From positions 57,277-121,276 of the forward strand of contig CAYTWF010000001.1 of assembly GCA_964441705.1 (NCBI GenBank): a stretch of DNA of 64,000 nt, written 5' to 3'. The notes under the pieces were generated by a model. The model had not been told where the DNA came from and made no database searches. It worked only from the letters and a program-made list of their open reading frames with translations. The stretch's first letter is position 1. Every line of letters starts with the position of its first letter. The translations under genes were made by a program, and so were the position numbers. The DNA is from Eshraghiella sp964441705 (GTDB lineage Bacteria; Bacillota; Clostridia; Lachnospirales; Lachnospiraceae). Below, piece after piece: positions 19,670-27,524 of this stretch.

Positions 19670-19807
19670 AGACTGTAAACGAAGTACGGGCATATAGAAA
19701 TAATCAGAAAGTCCTTGCAATCAATTTTTAATCGATATAGCATAGATATATCAGTACTGAAATAAAGAAAAGCCGGCTTCAAATTCTAGAAGAAAGCGAG
19801 CAGATAT

Positions 19808-20794
19808 ATGGACAAAGCAATGTCAGAAATCCAAAGAATTGTGCAGGAACAGGAGCCTAATATATGTGAGATTACAGTTATTAAAGATGGAACTGCTGTG
19901 TATGATGGATTTTGGAATGGATTTCAAAAGGGTGATGCATTAAATGTTATGTCGGTTACCAAGAGTGTGATTGGAATTTTGACAGGAATTGCACTTGATA
20001 AAGGTCTTATTCACAGCGTTAACCAAAGGGTATTGGATTTATTTCCGGACTATATTACCAAGCGTGGAGAAAAAACAATACAACAGGTAACGATTCGACA
20101 TCTTATTACCATGTCAGCCCCCTACAAGTACAAATCAGAACCCTGGACAAAGGTATGCACAAGTGAGGACTGGACTAAGGCGGCATTAGACCTCCTTGGA
20201 GGAAGGTCTGGAATCACAGGCGATTTTAAGTATTCAACTCTGGGAATTCAGATTATGTCTGGAATTATTGAAAAAGCCACCAAAATGAGGCTGGTTGATT
20301 TTGCAAACCAGTATTTATTTAACCCGCTTGAAATTCCAGCGCATACAATACATGGTGACAGCTCAAAGGAGGACCAATTTGATTTTCTAATGAATAAAGG
20401 TCCTCGTAAGAATGAGTGGTATTCGGACCCACAGGGGACAGTGACTGCAGGCTGGGGATTGACGCTCTCTGCTGCGGATATGGCTAAAATTGGTTGGATG
20501 TGTCTGAATAAAGGAATGTATCGCGGGCAGCATGTGATTAGCCCGGAATGGATTGAGCAGATGACAGTTCCATATCGGAAACTGGATGAGCGGTTTGGCA
20601 ATTTATCCTATGGGTATTTATGGTGGATTATAAATAATCCAAAGCATGTATATGCGGCAATCGGTGATGGTGGCAATGTTATTTACGTCAATACCGAGAA
20701 AAACATTGCAATAGGAGTAGCAGCAACCTTCAAACCAAGAATTTTTGACCGCATCGATTTTATCGAGTCAAAAATACTGCCATATTTTATCTAA
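19808..20794 (+). CDS. Serine hydrolase, class C beta-lactamase fold
   Basis: 328 residues, no signal peptide. The active-site SxxK is SVTK at residues 49-52, with KYSTLG as the Tyr-x-(Ser/Asn) motif and IGDGGN near the C-terminus in place of the KTG box. This is the penicillin-binding-protein/esterase family, not necessarily a drug-resistance enzyme; without export signal it more likely acts on a cytoplasmic ester or amide. Weak ribosome site (GAAAGCGAG) before the ATG. It ends before a hairpin (AACCACTTTT / AAAAGTGGTT, 20809-20834) that overlaps the tRNA promoter. Confidence 0.85.
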   Translation: MDKAMSEIQRIVQEQEPNICEITVIKDGTAVYDGFWNGFQKGDALNVMSVTKSVIGILTGIALDKGLIHSVNQRVLDLFPDYITKRGEKTIQQVTIRHLITMSAPYKYKSEPWTKVCTSEDWTKAALDLLGGRSGITGDFKYSTLGIQIMSGIIEKATKMRLVDFANQYLFNPLEIPAHTIHGDSSKEDQFDFLMNKGPRKNEWYSDPQGTVTAGWGLTLSAADMAKIGWMCLNKGMYRGQHVISPEWIEQMTVPYRKLDERFGNLSYGYLWWIINNPKHVYAAIGDGGNVIYVNTEKNIAIGVAATFKPRIFDRIDFIESKILPYFI

Positions 20795-20832
20795 AAAAAT
20801 CATTATTCAACCACTTTTTTTATTAAAAGTGG

Positions 20833-20861
20833 TTGACAAAATAAAGTCTATATAGTATATT
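20833..20861 (+). promoter_or_regulatory. Promoter of tRNA-Gly copy 1
   Basis: TTGACA (20833-20838), 17-base spacer, TATATT (20856-20861). The predicted start near 20868 is followed by a small imperfect inverted repeat (GTGACTGCG / CGTAATCAC, 20869-20891) in the precursor leader. Confidence 0.85.
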
Positions 20862-20899
20862 ACCACTTGTGACTGCGAAAAACGTAATCACATTTTAAT

Positions 20900-20971
20900 G
20901 CGCGAGTGGCTCAGTGGTGGAGCGTCTCCTTGCCAAGGAGAAGGTCGCGGGTTCGATCCCCGTCTCGCGCT
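20900..20971 (+). tRNA. tRNA-Gly (anticodon GCC), copy 1
   Basis: 72 bases fold into a cloverleaf: acceptor GCGCGAG / CTCGCGC with discriminator T, D arm with GGCTCAGTGGTGGAGC, anticodon stem TCTCC / GGAGA with loop TTGCCAA giving anticodon GCC, T arm GCGGG-TTCGATC-CCCGT. The 3' CCA is not encoded. It differs from copy 2 (50775-50846) only at the last two bases of the T loop. Confidence 0.97.
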
Positions 20972-20988
20972 TATTTTTTTGTCTAAAT

Positions 20989-21013
20989 GGCTTCTCGTTT
21001 GAGGAGCTTTTTT
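20989..21013 (+). terminator. Terminator after tRNA-Gly copy 1
   Basis: Stem GCTTCTC / GAGGAGC (one G-T pair), loop GTTT, then a run of six T. Together with the T-run at 20974-20980 it should end the tRNA transcript before the repeat array. Confidence 0.75.
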
Positions 21014-21018
21014 ACTAT

Positions 21019-21815
21019 GTAAAAGTGCGAAGGAATATGGCAGATGAGACTCACGACGGAGGAGCACAATGGGTCTCACGGAAGGATATAGAAGCTGAGA
21101 CCCACGGGAGGATGTAGCTGCGGGTCAGGCATAGGGAAGCAAGCTTATGAGACCCACAACCGCGAAGAACACTGGGCCTCACAGAAGTATATTGCAGCTG
21201 AGACCCAAGGCAGCAGAGAACACTGGGTCTCACGAGAGAATAATGCGGCTGCGACCCACGAGATGTTATAGCTTGGGTCAGGCATAAGGAAGCAAGCTTG
21301 TAAGACCCAGACTACAGTAGCATACTGGGTCTCACAGAAGGATAATTTAGTTGAGACCCACGGGAGGATGTAGCTGCGGGTCAGGCATAGGGAAGCAAGC
21401 TTGTAAGACCTGCGACCGTGAAGCACACTGGGTCTCACGAAAGGATGTTGCAACTGAGACCCAAGGCAGCAGAGTACACTGGGTCTCACGGAAGGATGTT
21501 GTGGATGAGACCCACGGGACGTTAGAGCTGTGGGTCAGGCATAAGGAAGCAAGCTTGTAAGACCCAAGGTGGCAGAGAACATTGGGTCTCACGAGAGGAT
21601 ATAGCAGCTGAGACCCAAGGCGGCAGAGTACACTGGGTCTCACAGAAGGATAATTTAGCTGAGACCCACGAGATGTTATAGCTGTGGGTCAGGCATAAGG
21701 AAGCAAGCTTGTAAGACCCAGACCACAGTAGAACACTGGGTCTCACGAGAGTATAGTGCTTCTAGGACCCACAACGCCGAAGCACACTGGGTCTCACGGA
21801 AGAATAACGCGCTTT
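21019..21815. repeat. Tandem hairpin-repeat array 1, downstream of tRNA-Gly
   Basis: Regular array of two interleaved unit types. Type A has arms TGGGTCTCA and TGAGACCCA held exactly 17 bp apart (35 bp), followed by about 16 bp of conserved linker, period 51 bp. Copies start at 21070, 21173, 21224, 21326, 21429, 21480, 21583, 21634, 21737 and 21788 (the last keeps only its left arm). Type B has TGGGTC and GACCCA arms around a 24-bp core ending in AAGCAAGCTT-GTAA. Copies start at 21121, 21274, 21377, 21531 and 21685. An eroded A unit precedes them from about 21019. Order A B A A B A B A A B A A B A A. Steps are 50, 51 or 52 bp, so phase is kept. No open frame spans the array; I treat it as non-coding. 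I do not recognise the family. Confidence 0.9.
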
Positions 21816-21848
21816 AGCCTCAGGCAAATTCGCCCTGAGGCTGTTTTA
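21816..21848 (+). terminator. Terminator closing array 1
   Basis: Stem AGCCTCAGG / CCTGAGGCT with a short AT-rich loop, then GTTTTATT. It begins inside what would be the last repeat unit and touches the stop of the convergent small regulator. Confidence 0.75.
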
Positions 21849-22046
21849 TTGCTCACTATAGCATAAGATGTCATTTGGAGTGCATTTGAGTATACTGCAT
21901 AACCGGTCCAAGGTGAACATGGTTATGCTTTTGTTATGTTTAAGATTGTAGATAGTTCGGGAGCTGATGCCATATTTATCAATCAGTGTGTACGTTGTAA
22001 TCCCTTTTTGTTTCATTGTGATCCATAAAGTATCATAGGTTATCAT
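21846..22046 (-). CDS. Small XRE/Cro-type DNA-binding protein
   Basis: 66 residues, essentially one helix-turn-helix domain of the Cro/CI (HTH_26-like) type: TYTLIDKYGISSRTIYNLKH supplies the two helices, and LDRLCSILKCTPNDIL is the typical C-terminal helix pair. Start at 22046 because AAAGGAG lies 8 bases upstream. No partner gene is visible; it is convergent with repeat array 1 and divergent from the hybrid kinase. Such single-domain regulators usually repress a nearby promoter, here possibly the shared intergenic region 22047-22168. Confidence 0.82.
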   Translation of the reverse strand: MITYDTLWITMKQKGITTYTLIDKYGISSRTIYNLKHNKSITMFTLDRLCSILKCTPNDILCYSEQ

Positions 22047-22097
22047 AGAACAGCTCCTTTCCTGATGATACATTTATTATCATTTTCAAACTTGATA

Positions 22098-22126
22098 TTG
22101 CATATACTGAAAAATGTAACTATAAT
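22098..22126 (+). promoter_or_regulatory. Promoter of the hybrid kinase gene
   Basis: TTGCAT (22098-22103), 17-base spacer, TATAAT (22121-22126), 43 bases before the ATG. Confidence 0.7.
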
Positions 22127-22168
22127 TGTTATAGATGTTGCATGAAGGTATTAATAAGGGAGTACAGA

Positions 22169-23413
22169 ATGGACAATATTGATAAGAAGGCACAAAGGAC
22201 TGAAAGTCAACAGCTTAGGTTGCTTAGAGAGGCACTGGATAAGGCAGAGACAGCCAATAGAGCGAAGACAGATTTTTTCTCCAGGCTGAGTCATGATATG
22301 AGAACCCCACTTAATGGGATTCTTGGAATTGCTGAACTGTCACAAGGGGAATATGATGTAACGGTTCTTAGAGATAATATAGACAAGATTAAGAAATCAG
22401 GGGAATATCTTCTTAGTCTGGTTAATGATACACTCGATTTGCAGAAAATAGAAAGCGGCAAGCTGGTGCTTGAGCCGGAGACGGTCAGAGCTCAGGATAT
22501 TCTTGACAATATTACTGGAATGTTTGCAGGTGTGGCTCAGGAAAAAGATATTGAGTTCAGATTTGTTAATGTCAATGTGGACATGAATTGCTATATTCAT
22601 ATGGACCCAATAAGAGTTAAACAGATATTTATCAATCTTTTGTCCAATGCGGTGAAGTTTACACCGGAAGGCGGAATTGTTGAGCTGAAAATAGAATGTG
22701 AGAAACGTGATGCATTGACTACACATGAAGTAATTACTATAAGTGATACAGGAATTGGAATGAGCAGGGAATTTCAGCAGAATAGTCTTTTTAAGCCATT
22801 TGCGCAGGAAAACAATGAAAGGACAAGCCAGTATAGGGGAACGGGACTGGGATTATCTATTGTTAAGAATCTTGTTGAACTTATGGGAGGCAGAATAGAA
22901 CTGAACAGTGAGGTTGGTGAAGGCACACAGTTTAAGGTATACCTGAATTTTGAACTGGCAGATGACGTTGAGATAAGCAGCAGGGAGAGAATGGAGCAGA
23001 CTGAAGGTACAGGTACAGTTGATATTCTTAGACACAGGAATATTCTGGTGGCAGAGGACCATCCACTTAATGCAGAGATTGCAAAAAGACTTCTTGAGAA
23101 TGTAGATTGTAATGTAACCATAGCGGAAAATGGACAGAAATGCCTTGATACATTTGGCGACTCGGAGATTGGAGAATATGCGGCCATACTTATGGATATA
23201 AGAATGCCGGTTATGGATGGGCTGACAGCAGCCAGAGCTATACGTAATCTCAATAGAGAGGATGCAGGGAATATTCCTATAATTGCAATGACGGCTAACG
23301 CATTTGATGAAGATGCAAGGGCAGCAATTGAGGCAGGAATGAACGCACATCTTGGCAAACCAATTGACACCGGGATGATGTATGATATCCTTGAACGACT
23401 TATTGCACAATAA
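22169..23413 (+). CDS. Soluble hybrid histidine kinase / response regulator
   Basis: About 414 residues. HisKA domain with SHDMRTPLNG (phospho-accepting His42), HATPase domain with DTGIGM and GTGLGLSIVKN, then a receiver domain with the acceptor Asp in LMDIRMPVMDG and a conserved MTANAFDED and LGKPID. It has no sensor, PAS or membrane segment, only about 35 residues of coiled-coil-like sequence before HisKA, so input must come from a partner protein. Start placed at 22169 with GGGAG upstream (an ATG at 22142 is in frame). Followed by a strong terminator, so it is its own unit rather than part of the chemoreceptor run. Confidence 0.92.
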   Translation: MDNIDKKAQRTESQQLRLLREALDKAETANRAKTDFFSRLSHDMRTPLNGILGIAELSQGEYDVTVLRDNIDKIKKSGEYLLSLVNDTLDLQKIESGKLVLEPETVRAQDILDNITGMFAGVAQEKDIEFRFVNVNVDMNCYIHMDPIRVKQIFINLLSNAVKFTPEGGIVELKIECEKRDALTTHEVITISDTGIGMSREFQQNSLFKPFAQENNERTSQYRGTGLGLSIVKNLVELMGGRIELNSEVGEGTQFKVYLNFELADDVEISSRERMEQTEGTGTVDILRHRNILVAEDHPLNAEIAKRLLENVDCNVTIAENGQKCLDTFGDSEIGEYAAILMDIRMPVMDGLTAARAIRNLNREDAGNIPIIAMTANAFDEDARAAIEAGMNAHLGKPIDTGMMYDILERLIAQ

Positions 23414-23429
23414 AATAATTTAACCTAAT

Positions 23430-23478
23430 AAAAAGGATGAAAAAATGACACTTAAACAAATTTTTTCACCCTTTTTTT
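23430..23478 (+). terminator. Strong terminator between hybrid kinase and chemoreceptor
   Basis: 16-base arms AAAAAGGATGAAAAAA (23430-23445) and TTTTTTCACCCTTTTT (23461-23476) with one mismatch, followed by more T. A TTGTGC-N17-CATAAT promoter candidate lies at 23478-23506 directly after it. Confidence 0.85.
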
Positions 23479-23533
23479 TGTGCAAAAATATTAGATAATA
23501 CATAATAGATAAAACTCAGGAGAGGAGTACTCT

Positions 23534-25693
23534 ATGAAAAAAAAGATAACCAACCCTTTTAAAAATTTAAAATTCAAAAAACTTAATAGAACTTCCAAAA
23601 CCGACAAGCCTGTTAAAACGGCTAAAGCGCATAAAACAAAGCCTGTAAAGAAAGAAAGAACCTCAGGACGCAAGGGAATTTCCATTAGAATCCAGCTCTT
23701 GGCGGGATTTATTATTCCTATCCTGTTTGTGGTTCTTGTAGGTACGATTTCATACCAGAAAGCGTCAGAGGGCTTGACACGTAATTACGAGGAATCCTCA
23801 GATTCAGCACTTTCGATGACAATAAGCTCATTTGATGAGTCAATGAAGTCTGTAACCTCAATACTTATGGAGTTGTCACAGGATACTAATGTGCGTTCCT
23901 ATTCGTTAGGAGGATATTCCGATAATACATCTAAGGCAGACGCTGCCAAGCAGTCTATCAGGAATAACCTGAATGTTAAAGCAACCTCCAACAGCCTTAT
24001 TGAGAATATACATATTATTCCAATTACCGGTGAGGAAGTGCTTACAACTAAAAAACTTGATTCTGCTTCAATAGACAGCTTTATTTCCAGTATGGAGTCG
24101 TCAGATGATGGTGCACTGCTAAAGGACGGATTAATTCACTGGCAGACCGCACACCCATTTATTGATGATAAGCTTGGTATTGGAGAAGGTGAATACGCAG
24201 TATTTGCAAGCCAGATGTTTAACAGCGGTTCAGTAAAGGGAATTGTTGTAATAGATATAAGCACTAAAGGTCTTATTGATATGCTTAACAAGCTTGATTT
24301 TGGCGAAGGCAGCTACGCATGCTTTTATAATCAGGACGGAATGGATATCTGTAATAAAGAGGATTTCTCAGTTACATCACTTGATGAAGAGTTGCTTAAC
24401 ACAGATGACAGCTATGAATCAAAATACATTGATTACAATGGCAGTGATTATTATTTTATGCAGATGAAGAGTACAACCAATGATGCTGTACTTGCTGTTC
24501 TTGTACCGAAGTCACATATTACTGAAAGCTCGGATTACATTAAACGAATTACAATTATTCTTGTTGCTATAGCATGTCTTGCCGCATTTGGAATATGTAC
24601 ATTGATAATCACAATGATTGGCAGAAATATTAATTCAAGCATTAAACAGCTTGAAAAGGTTGCTAACGGAGAGCTTATTGAGATTAAGGATGGCAATATC
24701 AGAGACCGCAATGAATTTGGCAAGCTCAGACACGCAATTGCATCCACGGTCAGTAAGATGAGACAGCTTCTTTTGACAGTATCAGATACCAAGAATCAGG
24801 TTCTTACATCTTTTGATAATGTAAGAAGCTCAACAGAGGAGCTTGGAAGCTCAGTTGAATCTGTTAACGGACAGATAGAAGAGATTAACAGCAATATAGA
24901 AATGGAAAACAGTGATATTACAGGCTGCAATGAACAGATGGAAAGCCTGTCAGTCAGAATTAAAACTGTTAATAAACGTATTAAAGATATTATGGAACAG
25001 GTTACACAATCCAGACAGCTTATTAATAACGGAATGCAGGCTGTTGAGGATATGATGGTTCAGTCAAGAGATACCGCTAATGCAACCAAAGAAGTGCAGC
25101 AGCAGGTAAGCAGTCTTGAATCCAGACTTGGACAGATAAGCAGCTTTGTTGATGTTATTCAGTCAATCGCACAGGAGACCAATCTTTTGTCACTTAACGC
25201 CTCTATTGAAGCTGCCAGAGCAGGAGAATCAGGCAGAGGCTTTGCAGTTGTAGCACAGGAGATTAGAAAGCTGGCAGACAGTTCAGCGGAGACTGTTAAT
25301 GAGATACATACAATTATTAAAGAGATAGATGAGTACTCACAGGCAGTTATGGGCAAGGTTGAATCAGCCGAGCAGATTTCATCTTCACAGGTTGAAAGTG
25401 CACATACCACAATTGCAGCGTTTACGCAGATTAATGCATTTATGGAGACTCTTACGGAGCATATGGACAATGTTAATAATGACGTAGTTAACATGAATAC
25501 AGAACGTCATAACACACTTAGAACAATTCAGTCCATACAGGAAGCATCCAGTCATTCAGTTGAGTCTACCAAAGAGGTTAGCAGAATCCTTGAGGAACAG
25601 ATGGAAGCATCTGAGCTTTTACAGAAAGAGACAGATAAGATGAATGAAAGGATTCTCGAATTACAAGAGGCTATAGGCACTTTTGTATTATAG
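23534..25693 (+). CDS. Methyl-accepting chemotaxis protein
   Basis: 719 residues. The long basic N-terminus (1-50) is followed by a membrane segment at about 53-75, a Cache-type extracellular ligand domain (about 80-330), a second membrane segment (about 337-360), HAMP, and a cytoplasmic coiled-coil signalling domain whose tip contains IAQETNLLSLNASIEAARAG. It transmits ligand binding to CheA. It begins after a strong terminator and its stop is only 19 bases before the GH55-like gene, so it heads the glycosidase run; that suggests its ligand is the glucan, an oligosaccharide or a bound form of it. No C-terminal CheR-tethering pentapeptide is evident. GGAGAGGAG upstream of the ATG. Confidence 0.95.
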   Translation: MKKKITNPFKNLKFKKLNRTSKTDKPVKTAKAHKTKPVKKERTSGRKGISIRIQLLAGFIIPILFVVLVGTISYQKASEGLTRNYEESSDSALSMTISSFDESMKSVTSILMELSQDTNVRSYSLGGYSDNTSKADAAKQSIRNNLNVKATSNSLIENIHIIPITGEEVLTTKKLDSASIDSFISSMESSDDGALLKDGLIHWQTAHPFIDDKLGIGEGEYAVFASQMFNSGSVKGIVVIDISTKGLIDMLNKLDFGEGSYACFYNQDGMDICNKEDFSVTSLDEELLNTDDSYESKYIDYNGSDYYFMQMKSTTNDAVLAVLVPKSHITESSDYIKRITIILVAIACLAAFGICTLIITMIGRNINSSIKQLEKVANGELIEIKDGNIRDRNEFGKLRHAIASTVSKMRQLLLTVSDTKNQVLTSFDNVRSSTEELGSSVESVNGQIEEINSNIEMENSDITGCNEQMESLSVRIKTVNKRIKDIMEQVTQSRQLINNGMQAVEDMMVQSRDTANATKEVQQQVSSLESRLGQISSFVDVIQSIAQETNLLSLNASIEAARAGESGRGFAVVAQEIRKLADSSAETVNEIHTIIKEIDEYSQAVMGKVESAEQISSSQVESAHTTIAAFTQINAFMETLTEHMDNVNNDVVNMNTERHNTLRTIQSIQEASSHSVESTKEVSRILEEQMEASELLQKETDKMNERILELQEAIGTFVL

Positions 25694-25712
25694 GGCAGAG
25701 GTCAGAACCGGA

Positions 25713-27506
25713 ATGAAAAAACATATTAGAGCAATTGTTATTGCTATCGTAATACTTTTACTGGCAGCTGTGGGAATTGTGGCAGCTACAGTATTAAGAA
25801 AGGACAGGAAGACTCAGATAAAAGACTACCATACAGAGCTTTTTGGTGACAATGTATATGTATTTTCTCCAGATGATAATGTGGAGGAGGTTCAAAAGAT
25901 ACTTGATGATATGTACCAGAAGCAGGAGAGCAACCAGTTCGGAGATGAAAGATACAGCATATATTTTATGCCGGGAGAATATGATGAAAGCCTGCAGGTT
26001 AATCTTGGCTTTTACATGCAGGTTGCAGGACTTGGAGAGACACCAACACAGACTGCAATTCCGGCACTTAGATGCGAAGCAAGGTGGCTGGAGCCGGGAA
26101 GCAGCAATCATAATGCATGCTGTAACTTCTGGCGTGGAGTAGAGAATATTGAAGTACAGAGTAACACAATGTTCGCAGTATCTCAGGCAACCTTTATGAG
26201 ACGTACTCAGATTGATGGTGCACTTTTTCTCCATGATGAGAATGGCTGGTGTAGTGGAGGCTTTTTGGCAGACAGCAATATAGACCTGATGGTTGATTCT
26301 GGTTCACAGCAGCAGTGGCTGTCAAGAAACTGCAATTGGAAGCAATGGATGGGCTCCAACTGGAATATGGTATTTGCAGGAATTGAAGCTGGTAAAGCTC
26401 CAAATGGCGCATGGCCGGCAATCCCATATACTAAGGTTGAGGAGACTGAGGTTATCAGAGAAAAACCTTTCCTTATGTATGAAAAAGGCGAGTTTTATGT
26501 GGCGGTGCCTTTATTTAAAGAAAACAGCACAGGTACTTCATGGCAGAATGAAGCTTCAATGGATAAGCTGCCTATAAGTGATTTCTATATAGCCAAGGCT
26601 GATAAGGATAATGCAGATACTATTAATGAAGCACTTGAACAGGGCAGGAATCTTTTTCTGACACCTGGTATATATGAACTTGATAAGCCAATTGTTATTA
26701 ATGATGATAATACAGTGGTACTTGGAAGCGGACTTGCAACACTTAGACCTGTTAAGGGAACAGAAGCAATTGTTACTAATACAAGCAATGGATTAATTAT
26801 TGCAGGGTTGCTTATTGATGCCGGAGGCGTTGAAACACAGCAGCTTATGGTAGTTAATCAGTCTGAGCAGGCAGCTGACACTGATACAGATGCAATGCTT
26901 AGTGACCTTTTCTTCAGAGTTGGCGGAGCCCCTGCTTCACAGCCAGCAAGAACGAAGAGCTGTCTTGTAATTAATGCAGATAATGTCGTAGGAGATAACT
27001 TCTGGATATGGAGAGCCGACCATGGTGACCAGGTTGCCTGGGACCTTAATACTGCGGCTAATGGACTTATTGTTAATGGCGATAATGTGCTTATATATGC
27101 ATTGATGGTAGAACATTTCCAGGAATACCAGACAATATGGAATGGTGAGAATGGAAAGATAATTATGTATCAAAGTGAAATCCCTTATGATGTACCGTCT
27201 CAGGATGTATGGATGAGCAGAGATGGGACAAGAAGAGGATATTCATCAATATTTGTAGCAGATGATGTAGAACAGTTTGAGGCATGGGGACTTGGAATAT
27301 ATCTCTATAACAGAGATGCCAAGGTGTGCCTGGAATCGGCAATGGAGATTCCTGACAGAACCGGTGTTAAGGTTCACAATATATGTACAGTTCTTTTGAC
27401 AGGCAATCCTGGAATGAATCATGTGATTAATGACCAGGGTGGAAGCGTATATTCGCCTTCTGAGAGAAAAGTAATATGTGAATACGAAAACGGGATTATT
27501 AAATAA
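25713..27506 (+). CDS. Membrane-anchored beta-helix glycosidase, GH55-like exo-beta-1,3-glucanase
   Basis: About 597 residues: a short basic start, one hydrophobic segment (about 5-28) and then an extracellular right-handed beta-helix protein. The stretches LIVNGDNVLIYALMVEHFQ, TIWNGENGKIIMYQSEIPYD and EAWGLGIYLYNRD resemble, from memory, bacterial GH55-type proteins that are often misnamed 'adenylyl cyclase' or 'coagulation factor 5/8 domain protein'. GH55 enzymes release glucose or gentiobiose from beta-1,3-glucan ends. The anchor places it on the cell surface. Start chosen at the ATG at 25713; an earlier TTG overlaps the chemoreceptor. Weak ribosome site (GAGG), so translational coupling is likely. 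Next gene 18 bases on. The family call is from motif memory and needs a profile search. Confidence 0.65.
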   Translation: MKKHIRAIVIAIVILLLAAVGIVAATVLRKDRKTQIKDYHTELFGDNVYVFSPDDNVEEVQKILDDMYQKQESNQFGDERYSIYFMPGEYDESLQVNLGFYMQVAGLGETPTQTAIPALRCEARWLEPGSSNHNACCNFWRGVENIEVQSNTMFAVSQATFMRRTQIDGALFLHDENGWCSGGFLADSNIDLMVDSGSQQQWLSRNCNWKQWMGSNWNMVFAGIEAGKAPNGAWPAIPYTKVEETEVIREKPFLMYEKGEFYVAVPLFKENSTGTSWQNEASMDKLPISDFYIAKADKDNADTINEALEQGRNLFLTPGIYELDKPIVINDDNTVVLGSGLATLRPVKGTEAIVTNTSNGLIIAGLLIDAGGVETQQLMVVNQSEQAADTDTDAMLSDLFFRVGGAPASQPARTKSCLVINADNVVGDNFWIWRADHGDQVAWDLNTAANGLIVNGDNVLIYALMVEHFQEYQTIWNGENGKIIMYQSEIPYDVPSQDVWMSRDGTRRGYSSIFVADDVEQFEAWGLGIYLYNRDAKVCLESAMEIPDRTGVKVHNICTVLLTGNPGMNHVINDQGGSVYSPSERKVICEYENGIIK

Positions 27507-27524
27507 ATGGGAGGTAGTACCACA

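Noticed and set aside
19808..20794. Antibiotic-resistance beta-lactamase
   Set aside because: SxxK serine-hydrolase family member without signal peptide and without a KTG box; family is broad.
20900..20971. Integration (att) site of a prophage or genomic island at tRNA-Gly
   Set aside because: No integrase, no phage or conjugation genes, and the repeats following the tRNA gene do not duplicate its 3' end.
21051..21746. Overlapping reading frames of 60-114 residues on both strands across array 1
   Set aside because: They arise because 51 is a multiple of 3 and the units contain few stops; no ribosome site, no consistent frame, several frames equally open.
21019..21815. CRISPR array
   Set aside because: Unit cores and linkers are all conserved, so there are no unique spacers; two unit types alternate; no cas genes in the window.
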